Source: Isoetes taiwanensis (lineage: Eukaryota; Streptophyta; Lycopodiopsida; Isoetales; Isoetaceae). Taken from it: 64,000 nt of DNA. Positions 22,992 through 35,300 of this stretch are shown piece by piece. The notes beneath the pieces were generated by a model, which was not told where the DNA came from, did no database searches, and saw only the letters and a program-made list of their open reading frames with translations. Numbering within the stretch: the first letter of the stretch is position 1; each line of letters begins with the position of its first letter. The stretch is from assembly GCA_021234155.1 (NCBI GenBank), contig JAJEKV010000002.1, positions 16,219,428-16,283,427 on the forward strand, read 5' to 3'. Both the position numbers and the translations under genes were made by a program.

Positions 22992-23160
22992 GGGTTGCCC
23001 CTAAGGATGCAAGCCCTCGTCCATGTGGGTTTGTGGCATATTCCATGTATATGCCAGTACATGACCGGAATATGCCAATAACTGCTCCAAACCTATTATC
23101 AGTTGTAAACTGTCGGTGGCCCCTGTTGCTGTGCAGCCACTCTAGAAACCGGCTAACCCG
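22992..23160 (+). repeat. 169-bp structured repeat, copy 3
   Basis: Most diverged of the three copies (CTAAGGATGCAAGCCC in the first hairpin), but retains GGCATATTCC/GGAATATGCC pairing and the terminal AGAAACCGGCTAACC block. Confidence 0.75.
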
Positions 23161-23850
23161 TGCTTAGTCCTCGCTAAGGGCAAAGAACGCATACCTTGGA
23201 TAACTAGTACTTTAACAAACTATGATTCTTGCATAAGAAAGAATGATTTCTAGTATTATTCACTCAAGTTCGAGCTATGATGTCCCCAAATGCTCTCATT
23301 GTTCAATTCTATTCCACCCTATTCTGTAATGTGAAACCTTGTAGACCTACATGCTCACCTACAACTTGAAAGTCTTTCAAAATCGAAATTTTGTAGTTCA
23401 CTGAATCCTAAAGAAGGTGCATAAACTCTCTACAAAGGACCAAAAGAGTTCCAAGACTATGAGGGTTGAGAAGATATAATGCACTGATGTGCTTCTTAGC
23501 TTTAGCAAATCCCAAAGCTGTTACATTGGTATTATGGCAGGGCTCAATCTCCTACGGAGAAAACTTATGAGATTAGTTGTAGGAATGATGAAGTTTCTGC
23601 TAGGAATTTATGAAATTAAGGGATTGAGAATTTTGAGTTGGTAGATGTATTGTAGAATATGGAAACATGCATGCAGGGCATGCATATGACACATACATTG
23701 AAAAGGGATGTTTGGGTGAAGTATCCCCGAGAGTACTCCAAATTTGCTGGCATATAAAATCAATGATTAAACTTGCCAAAACGGGAGCTATTGAGATATT
23801 CCTATTGATGTATAGCTTTTCATGGTTAATTAAGCTTGTGAACCTAAGCT
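23161..23850. other. intergenic, no gene seen
   Basis: A 95-codon open frame at 23667-23954 overlaps the gypsy relic in another frame; it has no recognised domain. Confidence 0.4.
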
Positions 23851-23854
23851 ACTA

Positions 23855-24013
23855 TATAGGCTCTATCCTAACTATCGTGATCGTGTCAAAGCTGAAATTG
23901 ATAAACTCTTGGCAACTGACCCCATATATGAAGTCAAACATTCCAAACAGTTAAGCCCCTTTGTTATTGTCCCTAAGCATAATGACGAATTCGTGTGTTC
24001 ATTGACAATCAAT
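23855..24013 (+). mobile_element. Ty3/gypsy reverse-transcriptase relic
   Basis: The frame NYRDRVKAEIDKLLATDPIY followed by EVKHSKQLSPFVIVPKHN matches the start of gypsy reverse transcriptase, where the usual motif ends SPIVVVPKK. It ends at a stop shortly after and continues in no frame I can see. Only about 50 codons are left. Confidence 0.65.
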
Positions 24014-24254
24014 ACAGAGGCATAAATTCAAGATTCTATTTACGAGAACACTAAACTACTCAGTTACATACACAATTCGATCGAGGGGCACTTGTGGACG
24101 GGTTTGTATATGAATGTAGGGGAACTACAAACTGATTGTAAGAACATGGTAGGGGTCTACTTTAATTTAAATATAGATTATGAAAACATGACTTCATGTT
24201 TAGATTTAGGCCACCTCTCCCTCAAGAAACTGGAGGGCAACCCTCTGTGTGCAG

Positions 24255-24380
24255 CACCTTGTTTCTTTCTCTTTTCGCTTTTTCCTCTCTTCTCCCTTTT
24301 CCTTTCCCCTTTCCTTTTTGTCCTTGCCAGTTTTCTTTTTTTTTCCCTTCCTTTTGCCCTTTTCCCTTTTCCCATTCCAA
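24255..24380. repeat. pyrimidine-rich low-complexity tract
   Basis: Mixed C/T blocks with runs of T. It creates long Lys/Arg/Glu-rich frames on the minus strand that are compositional artefacts. Confidence 0.8.
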
Positions 24381-24861
24381 AACCTTTTAACCATGGGATT
24401 GAAGCAAGTGAATCTCAGCCATTGGATCAAAGCATCTGCACCATTTAGAAGATTAAATCTGGCTGCCCTCAGATGGTCAATTTCAATCTAGAGTTTGATA
24501 CATGACATGCATACGTACATATGCTATAACTTTATAAAATAATAAAGATGGTGATATATCATAAACTTTTCTACCTATGCATGCATCTGCAGGTAGCGCT
24601 CATCAATAACTGCTATTGGGATTTCAGTCTCTATACAAAGGACTAAATGAGCATGTGGTAATTCCCTCTCTTGAAATTCCATAACGTGCATCATGTACAT
24701 GATGAGGCCAAAGTATCGGTGCAATAATCTTTTCAATTCATGTAATTATGCATGAAAAACTCAACAAATAACAATATCTGCAGCATTTCTACCTGGATCT
24801 CAATTTCTGTCCATTTAGGTTTGGTCGTCATGGTTATGAATAGTGATGGATGCCCTCTTTG

Positions 24862-25521
24862 CTAATGCCAATTCATCTGCCACCTGCATTGAACACCATG
24901 CTTGGAACCTAGAAAAGACGATGGTCGAATGATGTATTCTTCTTTATCATTTTTTGCTTTACAAAAATCATCCGATAAAGGGCTTTTTAACTTTTGAATC
25001 CCTCTGTACAGATATACCTCAGAGTTTTTTTGGCTTCCACCCAGAGTTCCACGAGGAAAAAGCAGTGGAAATTGCAGTGGCTCGTACAAAGGATCCAAGA
25101 TGCTTATAATTATTGACGATCCTTGATCACGTACATAAAAGCCTTCAGTTCTTGGCTCAATAATATCTGTGTTGTTCAAGAATATAATAGCTGCTATCTC
25201 ATCTTTAGCTGCATCACTGCTGATAGTTAGGATGACATTTTTTGTCTGCATCTGACTTATATATTTTAGAGCTCGAACAAATAGATTTATTGTCTCAAAC
25301 ATCTTTGTGACCCTCTGCGACCCATGCAAATGGAATGCGTTGTTCACGTACAACATCATATTGTTGGTACTCATCATAAACGTACTATTGCAATGGATTT
25401 TTTCTTGTGATACTAATAGAAGTCTATGGTATGTTCTACCCATTATCATGACACATGATGGTGTTTTCATGCGTATAAATGATCTTTTACGCCTAGAACC
25501 ATGAAACAGAATAAATTATTC

Positions 25522-25555
<34 letters not shown>

Positions 25556-25654
25556 GAGAATTTGGGATCATCTTTGCATTTCATCTAGTGTAGGCGGCAA
25601 TTTTGGTAATGCCCATTTTCCATTATTGCAACAAAAACCTGGTTGTTCCAAACT
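24862..25654 (-). mobile_element. Helitron Rep/helicase polyprotein relic (N-terminal part)
   Basis: Minus strand. At 25654-25568 the frame LEQPGFCCNNGKWALPKLPP matches the cysteine-containing segment of plant Helitron polyproteins. At about 25500-24862 an open frame contains IMGRTYHRLL (compare the usual Y-H-R-I-G block), then KDEIAAIIFLNN and LDPLYEPLQFPLLFPRGTLG, the hallmark ahead of the Rep domain. The Rep tyrosines and helicase are absent. A T31 run on the plus strand (25524-25554) replaces sequence normally lying between the two blocks. It encodes no working protein. The minus-strand sequence at 25900-26440 (frames rich in Lys and Cys) may be its upstream end. Confidence 0.75.
25524..25554. 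repeat. T31 homopolymer inside the Helitron relic
   Basis: Uninterrupted run of 31 T between two Helitron-derived coding blocks. Confidence 0.9.
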
Positions 25655-27020
25655 TAGCAATTGCATACATCTGTAACACCTTCTATTCCATTAGCCATCA
25701 ATAATGCACAATGTCTCCAATGAAATGTTTTTTGCTCAACAAATATCTCCTGATTAGCACAAAGATGTTGTTCTACCTTAGAAGCTCATATTCTTTTCCA
25801 TTACTCTTAGAAAGCTCACATTCTTTTTCATCACTCTTATCACATACTTTTGTTCATTTTGATTGCTTCCTCTTTTTACGAGTGACGTTTTCAAAAAATT
25901 TAGTTTCTCTTTCTCTTTTTATTTTTGGGCCACCCTATTTTGCATAATGCTATGCCTTCTATACTATGTATCCCAATGCCCGTGTCTTGTGAATTTCTCT
26001 TTATTAATGTCCCCTTTGAACAGTGTCTAAAATATTCTGCATCTCCACAGTGCATGTGTCCTTTTTTGCAGACATCTTTTTTGTGATGGCTTTCAAGATG
26101 GGCTGCCTTTTTTTCTTTGGTCAGCCCCTTTTTCTGCAAGGCAAATTTTCTATCACAATGTGCACTGTATCTCAAGTTACTGATCCTTTTTTGGAGCACT
26201 TCTCAAGATTTTTTGCACCCTCCATAATGCACATTTTCTTTCTTGGCTGATCTCCGTGGACGATAAAATCATATTCTATTCTATTCTTTTTGTAAGATAT
26301 ATTTGCTAGTACACCTTGGCCAAACTCTGCTTTCTTCTTCCCATTTGAATTTGAAATTTTAGCTGGGACACAGTCTTTCATTATTTTCTGGTATATGTAT
26401 GTTGCACGATTTACTAATATATCTACCACACTGAACACACCTATTGTAGCTACAAAACTCTTTTCAAGAAGGTGGAGAAAGATAATACGTACCTCTTCAG
26501 ATGGGTACTATTTTTTGTATTTCTCGTCTTTAATTTATCTCTTACCCTCGTTAGCACCCACCAAACTGCTAGGTTACAATCTATTGAAGATCAATCGAAA
26601 CAGTATTAGTATTTAGAAAACCATACAATTCGTAAAAGGTTTTTCTATAGCTATATTGAAACAAATTCTTTAGTCTAGAGGCCAGAGCATCATCAATTTT
26701 GGCATGCGTCTTTTTTTTTTTATTGTCTCATGGGGTTTAAGACTATGCCAAAAACATACAGTTAGAATTGAGCAAGGTCAACAGCACTCTTGAAGCTTCT
26801 TCGTTTAGACAAACATGCAGAGCTTGGTATTACACAAGCGGGTTTTCAAGTCATTGCACTCTTAACTTGTTTTCAAGATTCGTTACCAAATGGCATTCCA
26901 TATTTCGGCAATATGCATAGTAGCTACACGGAAAGCAAGATCACAGTTTATTCATAGCTCTATCCATTTGCTTGTGTGTTTCATGAGCAATTGGAAGATG
27001 AAGAGAACGTGATCAGAATC
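25655..27020 (-). other. probable upstream Helitron debris and AT-rich DNA
   Basis: Minus-strand frames at 26438-26172 and 26199-25900 are Lys/Cys-rich and lie directly upstream of the Helitron relic, but similarity is too weak to assign. 26640-27020 shows nothing. Confidence 0.3.
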
Positions 27021-27026
27021 TGGGCC

Positions 27027-27075
27027 CTTCTAAAAAAATTTGAAATTTGAAATTTAAAATTTGAAATTTGAAGTC
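27027..27075. repeat. AAATTTG simple repeat
   Basis: Short imperfect array of GAAATTT/AAATTTG units at the 3' edge of the minus-strand LINE relic. Confidence 0.75.
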
Positions 27076-28390
27076 ATTCCTACTGTATCACGTTCGCAGA
27101 TAAGAGTTCCAACTATATTGCCATTATGTTGTATACATGTAAAGCAATTTGATATTGGAAACGTGGAGAGACCATTCAAAACAATAAAGTTAGATGACTC
27201 ATATAAAGAAAACACATGGAAATCCACCTTGTTATTGATCAAATCCAGTGATTTGTGTGGCTAACTAGCATGCTCATCTAGCCGTAATTCATGCCCTTCA
27301 TCGAACAAAATAGTTGCATGTTTATTTCCTATTCTCCCGTTCAAATCACCAATAATAATATAATTAATTGCTTGAAAGAGGCTATATCCTCTGCCAAATG
27401 CACAAAGGATCATCTGCACTCAATCCTTTAGTTGCATGAGCAGCAGAAGGTTGAGGATCCAAAGGAGCAAAATATACAGAAGCAACATAATTCATCGTAT
27501 TACTTGAGGTTGTTTTCAACCAAAGATATTGTGCATTAGCATCCTTCTTTACAACTGTAACAGATTTTGAAACATTCCTTCTTCATATAACAGGCTATTC
27601 CTCCCCATCCTCTTTGGCTTTGTCCTTGTAAATTCCAAAACAGAGCCTTGCAAAACAAAACCAGGTATTTCCTAGAGTCTATTTGTTTCTTGAAAGAGTC
27701 TCAAATTACTAATTATCATAGTCTCATTCACTCCATAAACATTCCAAACAAGAAGTGTGAGGGCCTCACATCCTTAAACTCTGTTTCTTATTATCAATTT
27801 ACCATTCACTATATATGCATTCTTACCTTCAATTTTGCATACCTCCTCCAAGAGTTGTTTATGCCCTCTTTGTTTTTGCATTGTTAGATCATCATTCAGC
27901 CAAATGCTATGTTCTTTAACTACCCTTCATGTTGCATGACCCGTAATCGAGCCTCTATATTCTCAAATCTATCTTTTTTCTCAATCCTTCTACAATATGT
28001 ATGCTTCGAATTTTGCAAATGCATTGTATTCTTGAAGAAATCATGCACTACCTCTGTTACCTTCTCATCTTCCTCTTCTGCCAAACCAACAACCAAAATG
28101 TTCGTCTCTATTAGCTCTATCTTTCTGCTCTAATAGCAGCGTACCAGTGCTAGAAGTAACTTGAGCCACTAATTCTTGGGAATAGCAAAAACCTTCTTCA
28201 GACCCTTGATCTCCTGTAATTCACCAATTAACTCTTTCAATTCAACGTTTTTCTTTAAATTGATGATCTCTCCCTTGCAAGCTTCACTCTTCCCTAGCAG
28301 CTTTTGTCTCTTCTCTAGAAACTTTTAAGTCGTTTGCTTTCACTATTTGCAAAAGCTCAGCATAATTAGGGTCATAGGCCCTCTGAAATA
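27050..28390 (-). mobile_element. old L1-type LINE relic (ORF1 plus endonuclease start)
   Basis: Read on the minus strand. A charged coiled-coil-like stretch (28380-28150) is followed by NILVVGLAEEEDEKVTEVV with HDFFKNTM (about 28110-28040), an ORF1-like RRM block. WLNDDLTMQKQRGHKQLL and YIVNGKLIIRN (about 27900-27775) resemble the ORF1 C-terminal domain. The endonuclease then begins with LLVWNVYGVNE (about 27755) and keeps IIGDLNGRIGNK (about 27335) and SNCFTCIQHNGN (about 27130). Several stops interrupt it, and no reverse transcriptase follows, so it is truncated at both functional ends. It is the most decayed of the three LINE remnants here. Confidence 0.68.
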
Positions 28391-28417
28391 GGACTGCGCA
28401 ATGGAGAGACAAAAGCT

Positions 28418-28602
28418 GATTAGGTCATTGCCCTTTTGGGGTTTTCGTCATAGTTCATAGATGTTCGAGATACGAGCATCTAAAGAATCTATCCATTTAA
28501 GATGCCTTTGATTAGGTCATTGCCCTTTTGGGGTTTTGGTCATAGTTCATAGATGCGCGAGATACGAGCATCTAAAGAATCTATCCATTTTTAAGATGCC
28601 TT
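28418..28602. repeat. 92-bp tandem duplication
   Basis: Units at 28418-28509 and 28510-28602 starting GATTAGGTCATTGCCC, differing at a few positions. Confidence 0.88.
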
Positions 28603-28814
28603 TGATGCGACACATAAAATCCACAAAGAATAAAATATTTAGAGTCATAAGCCTTTAGTATATTAAACTTCACCTAAAGCACGACATAAATGTTGATAGT
28701 AGTCGTAGTGGCTTGTTGAGATGAAAAGCAGGGTATAGGGTATATGCTTGAACAATAGGTGTAGTAGATGGTGAAACAATAAGTGTAATAGGTGTAGCAA
28801 CAACAATAAGTGTT

Positions 28815-28950
28815 GTATGAACATGAATTAGGACAAGCCTCTATTCCTTCTCTAGCTTTGGCCCCAATATGGCATTCCAATCTTGTCAAAGGACTTGTAA
28901 AATGTTTCTTACAAAACTTGCAGTCCCAAACGTTATGGCCACTGCCACTA
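28815..28950 (-). pseudogene. BED zinc-finger fragment (hAT transposase-like)
   Basis: The minus-strand frame VWDCKFCKKHF, then LTRLECHIGAKAREGIEACP, fits the BED pattern W-x-C-x2-C with a later H and the GI-x-x-C ending common in plant hAT transposases. A low-complexity Tyr/Cys-rich run follows and no transposase core is present. Probably a transposon remnant. Confidence 0.5.
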
Positions 28951-29333
28951 CTTCCCCCAATTTATCACATTATTACATGCATCTTCCCATAATTTATGGT
29001 TTTGCTTAGGCATAATATTCAAAAAGCATTGTATTAAACTATATAATAGGAGCTGCTACTTACCTCTAATTGTATCCTTCCTTTCATTACTGTTTCTAAC
29101 CACTGACTGAATGCTCTATTTAGAGGTAAATGCTCACAAAAATATCCCACAGATCATTGTACCTGCTAGTTTCAAAATGCTTATACCAGCATTATGTAAG
29201 ATTTTCTGCGGCCTTTATAGTACCAATAAATAAATATTCTATATAATTACATAATCGCTCATGTTCAGGGCTCATGTTCAGGAGACGTATTGATACAAGA
29301 AAATAATATTGTGGATCTGCGCAAACCCAATGC
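28951..29333. other. 3' flank of the PDE327-like gene
   Basis: Between the BED fragment and the stop codon of the minus-strand gene; presumably its 3' UTR and terminator region. No feature is recognised. Confidence 0.4.
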
Positions 29334-32300
29334 TCAATAAGTTGAACTTTGTACTTCACAAACACCAAGTTGCTTTGCTATGGAGAGTCCTGCCAGCATT
29401 CCATCCACAGCTGCGCTCACAATACCGCCTGCGTAACCTGCTCCCTCTCCTATTGGGTACAGACCAGGAAGAGAGACGCTCTCAAAACTGGAATGGGCTC
29501 GATTGATTCTGATGGGAGAGCTTGTCCTTGTCTGCGACAAATTTCACTATAATTAATCACATGATAGGGTTGATAATTAATTACTCAGCAGGTTGGTGAA
29601 GGAATGAATCACCTCAACGGCATGGAGCAGTGCATGAGGGCTGATAAAACCATATAACTGAAAAAAATCAACAAAATGTTGGTGAAACAAAGAGGACATT
29701 ATTCAATAAAGCAAGCATGACGAGCTCACATTCTTATTATGCTAAATGAGAAGAGGGTCGTACCTGGTCTTCAAAAGATAAAAACGCTTGCTTCAAGGCA
29801 TCGGTTATTTGAGATGGAAAGAAATCGTGAAGTGGGCATGCCTTCACACCAAGTCGGTAACTTGAAGGTGGAAGAGAATTTACTGCAAATGTTCATCTCA
29901 CTTTTTCAGGTGATATGCGAGGAACAAGAAAGATAAAAGGTAATACGAGAAAGATAAGGATGGCATTTGCATATAATTTAATTGAAAAGTAAAGCAAAAC
30001 CACTAGGAATACAGAATTTAAGTGTTGACTTATTAACTTTGCATTTGATTATTCTAATCAATTCTGGTTATGTATCTTAGGTAACCAAATTACCCTTGAA
30101 GATTTTACTCATAGTGGTGGACAGCATGATCTCTTTATCACCCATGTATTTGCTCTAAGATATCTCTATAGTTAAGACTTTAAATTATATCTTTGAGAAG
30201 AGTTTATGCGCACTAAGGTAATTCTTTCTCACCCTGTTTTACCAATGACCAGTAACAATGATGGCACATCATAGTTCTGCAGTGACTCCAATGACCAGTA
30301 ACAAACTAATGAAGACACGTCATGACAGACAATGAAATACTATTAACCGCTGCATATCCACAGTGATGGGAAAGCACGCCATGTTATACTGATGCTCTTA
30401 TTTAATCTATAGATAGAACAGGTATTGGTGTAAAAGAACTCATTAAAAAGTCATGCATGAAGCTGAGAAAAACCATACCAGAAAAGGCAAAGCCATACCA
30501 GACAGGGTTCCCTTTAAGAAATCTGGGAGCGTTTGAGCTGGCACAACGAGATCGCCACCTCCCCTGCAAGCTGCTTCGGATTCGAGTGCTTTCTGTGTTC
30601 CAGCATATGCCGATAAATAACTTGACAGTTTTCTTTTTAGTTATCCAAAAAGCAATATCAATAATTGACAAAGAAATAACTGGCGGTATTTAATAGACAA
30701 ATAGTTCTTGCGCTGGAGTATAATAACGTATGACAAAAGAACAGTGAGAGTGATATATACAATAAGATGCTTCCTTTTCAGAATCCTTTGTCTGACGCAG
30801 CAGACTGCGTAGTGTTCAGGTCAATGGCAAGCCATCTTTCTAGACGTAATAACCATTCTAGTAATAATTCTCACTCAACCCTGGCAACTTTATCTTCTTC
30901 ATTTGCTATCAGGTCGATCCTTTTAATGCTCCCATTCTCTGTGGGTCCAGATATTAGACCATCAAGTTAACTCATCCGAAGCACTTGAATGCTTGCTGAA
31001 ACTTAAGAGAAGCTTGTTACATCTTTACCCCAGTCAGTTCCCTAACCAGAAAGATTAGCATTAATACTAACTGCATTAGAAGCCAATGCCTCCCGAAAAA
31101 AATAATCTTAGGCCTGTACCAATATTTTATGCCAAAGCTCACTCTAATCGTTTTACCAAACAAAGGAATATTATTTATCTACCAACAACAGGAAAAAAAC
31201 TCCTTATAGAATCGAATCCAGACACAGCTCATGTCCAGCATCATGTTTTGCCAGTTTAATGGAAGTTTTTCTTAATGGATAACTTGCCATTGTTAATTAG
31301 TAAGAAAGATTTCAACATGCCAGAAAAATTCACTCTTATATGTGTATACTCCAGTTTCATCGATTGAAAAGCAATACACTCTTATATGAAGACATGTTTA
31401 AATACTCCACTTTTATCGACTGGAAACACATACAAAGTTCCTTTGATAGTTCTAGCAGGTATGTTATAGAATCCTTTTTCCACCAAACAATGCAAAGAAG
31501 GAATTGTATGTAGAAACCTGAAATGCAACTCCAGCTAGGGGTCCATGCTCAGAAATTAATGTCCTGAAGTCATTGTCAGAAACAGCTACAACTATGGCTG
31601 CATTTGCCCATTTGGATCCCCGATTGGAAAAGGACATACCATTGACACAGAGCTCAGAAACGTGGGTGCTCGTAGAAACTACCTGCGTAAACAAGCAGAG
31701 CTCAGGAACATGAGTGCTTGTTAAAACCACCTACATAAACAAACAATGCATAACCCAATGCCACACATGCAGAAACAAGCTTATACTCACATAAGCTTGG
31801 GAGTAAGGGAGACATGGTACAATGAATTCATGCTTGTTATCAGGAGAAAACTAAAAAAGTCCATCGCTTGTTAGGCGTTGGTACCAAATACGTTTTCTAC
31901 TTTATCGAAACACAGCAAACATTGAACTGCAAATAGGCCTTCCAGACCGGTTGGATCCAATAAAATTTAGGACTGACAGACTCTTTTTGCCAGCATTATT
32001 ATGGCTGGTTCACATGGAGAAGGGAGGACGCTGCGCTGAGTTCTAGCGGAGCCAGCACGGATAAAGTAACTCATCGATGCCTCAGCTGCACAGGTTGGAT
32101 CTTGCGAGGGCTGATGGCCTAAAACGGGGCTGACAGTTTTTACCTCAGCCCAAGTTCAGCAGCTTTTAATCTGGCCCTTCAGATTTCGTCCATGTGAACC
32201 CAGCACTACCAATGCTTAATATTCTTTGAGTTTGTGCAGCTGACTCCAACTCTCACATGTCCTGCAATTCTACAACACAACCCAGAGAGAACTCCAAAGT

Positions 32301-35300
32301 CCATGACATGCGCGAACTCAAGATTTCTCAATCTGTGTTCCTACTGTGTCATGAATATTACTGTAATTTGTTACTATGGTTGGAATATCAACTGCTGCCC
32401 CTGCAATCCAAAGTTTTATCCTTCCTATGGCCGTCATTTTGTTAGCAGGTTTGTATTCCTTAGCTTTAAACCATTCATAAACTACGATTTTGCTGCAGAT
32501 TGTGAGCAGTTGGAGTTGGTTGTACATATGTATCCCTATTGTGCCATTGTAGTTTGTTGCTTCTATCATTGGGATATTAACTGCTGTTCCTGAACTCAGA
32601 GTTTCATCCTTCCTACACCTGTCATTTTGTGAAATCTATAGCAGGTTTGTCTTCAGTACCTTTAAGCCATTCATAAACTACAAATTTGCTGCAGACTGAG
32701 CAGTTTAAAGTTGGTTCTACCGGGAACATGTTTGGCATCGGTATCTTGTTCCTACATATGTACCCCTGTTGTGTCATGAATATTATTGTAAATTATTACT
32801 TCTATGATTGGAATATCAATAACTGCTCCTAAAATCCAGAGTTTCATCCTTCCTACGCCTGTCATTTTCTGAAATTTATAGCAGATTTGTATTCTTTAGC
32901 TTTAACCCATTCATAAATTTGCTGCATACTGAACAGTTGAAAGTTGGTTCTACTGGAAACATGTTTGGTGTTGGTATGCAAACATTGGCAAATGCTTTGC
33001 TCTTTCGTCCCACACTTCACCAATGGCACTTCAAATTATCTATGTATATCCATGTGTGCAGATACCTGACCACCAGGACACATGCAAAATGAATAGCATC
33101 CCCGTTGTTGATTTTTCCACTCTGCATGGTCTTCTACAGTCGTTGATACTCTATAGTCTGCAACAGGGACTTTTCCTTTACCTCTTTTCACTTCCCCTGC
33201 CCACTTTTTGTACTGCAAAAGCCACCAGAAGCAATTATTTGTGTGCAAAACATACTCCACCAGAAGGCCAAGTTACCTGGATAAGGTTGATCAGTTCCTG
33301 AGGATGCTCAACTCTAAAACCAACCTAATAAGCAGTCATAACAAAAAGAAATATCAAGAAAAATACCTTCATAACACTAATTCAAGCGGACAAACAGAAA
33401 AAGAAACACCTTCCTGATATACATTCTGATAAACGACTGATACAATTGCATAGATCAATTCAAATAAGGTTTGAAGACTTCTTTGTTAATAATGTATAAA
33501 AGATGAGAAATATCCTATTGCTGTGCAGAATTGTCCATCGAGAGAGAAGCATCCAGTAATGATCATGATAGTTAATAAGGCATGTCAATATCAAAGACAA
33601 TCAAAGTTTATATTCGGGGGTCATATAGAAAAAGGAGGTCATCTATAAAAATGAGAAAGTGGTCGAGACAGCCAGAGATGACATGCCTCCCAGTTCGTTA
33701 ATGGCCCTTTTTTGTGAAATTGTCATAAAAGATGTAAGGTGCAGACCAGACCTTTGATAAAATGAACATACTTACAGAAAAATCTTTTCGATCCATGAGC
33801 ACATTGTGTGATAATAAAATGGAATAAACATCACGAGCGGAATGCCCAACTGCAAGTATCACCGCATCTGACTCCAAAACACTGCAGATAGACTCTGTAG
33901 CGACTTTTATGCCAACGGCTCGAGCATTCCTCACTATCAAGTTATCCATTCTTGTTCCAAACATAATGTTGACCTGCAGGACATCATTTTCATGCTGCTC
34001 AGCATTCATGGGACAAGCTTTGACAGAATTTATGCAAAGACTTTATAGAAACTCAAGATCCAAGCATAGCACGAGAAGAAGGAGGAAGAACAGTTCATTA
34101 ACATCTACTAAAGACCCTTAGGGTCTATGAGACCAATTATGTACAGCATTTTGCATTTGAACCTGCAAGAAGGGCGAGATGTTCCTAGTCATTTGATGTA
34201 AGCTACTGCTAAGAAAAAACATCTATGCAAACTTCTTAAAAGAACATTTCCTAAGAAGACGTTCCATTCGACATACAACTTCTTCAAAGTAAGGCCTGAT
34301 ATCAGCTACTGGCACCGTTTGGTTCTTATCAGGCCTCCTCTTTTAGAAAGACTGCTTGTGTTTTTGTGTAGTTGGAAGTAGTTAATGTGACTCCCTTGAT
34401 ATTGTAAAGATTTTTTTCCCTTTGGATATAGGCATAGAACAAGATGGTCTAGGTAGAGGATATGATTTCCGCTTGCTGTTATCAGAAAGAAAGTGGAAGC
34501 CTTGAATTGGGTCATTTCCCTGATCAGTATCATCAAGATCATATTTCTTCTATGAACAGTCATGTGATGAAGGAACAGGGCTATGCATTTCTGGTCCTCA
34601 AATCTATGAGCTTCGGGAGGGAGGTAGGTTCCCAAAAGAGGCAATGAAACCTGCCCTGTATTATACACTGGGCATGTATGAGATGCTCCTCAGACTCGAG
34701 TCTATTCAAATGACATAGTCTGCAGATCCTCGAGTGTCTGATCTTAGATCTAGTTGCACGACCAGCCTCAATCTCCAGCTGCTGAAATGACAGTTGGTGA
34801 AAAGAAACCCTAAATTGTCCCTTTGAACCTCGTGTTGCTTGGAAGACCAATATCTAGATATCAATAGGGCCAGCAGTTGCAATATTCCAAAAGTTCTCCT
34901 TGTAAGATTATCTCTGGGAGGACAGATTTGTGTACATGTGTTTGAGTCATAAAACCAAAAACAAAGCAATGACAGTTTTTAATTATCTGCTAGTACTTTT
35001 TCAAGTCAATATAGAAACTATCAAAGATATACTAAAGAGGTCAAATGTGCTTACACCGAGCGCTTGCAAGTATGATCTTAAAGAGCGCAGAATGCAGATA
35101 AGCTTATCTGTTCCAATATGAGGTTTTCCTTCTACCAAGATATGTGCTGGCGCTCCAAAACGTACAAGTGTTGCCAAAACCTGCAGAAGAAACCAACATG
35201 TGTAGCATAACAAATTTAGAAAACATTCCAAATATATTTAGATTCTAGTATCAAATGAATACAACTGGTTTACGTCAAAACCAAAAGATCCTAAAGCTGC

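Noticed and set aside
24178-24430. Lys/Arg-rich minus-strand frames resembling a basic nuclear protein
   Set aside because: They come from a pyrimidine-rich low-complexity tract, and several frames look alike.
28418-28602. CRISPR-like array
   Set aside because: Only two adjacent 92-bp units without spacers, in a plant genome; an ordinary tandem duplication.
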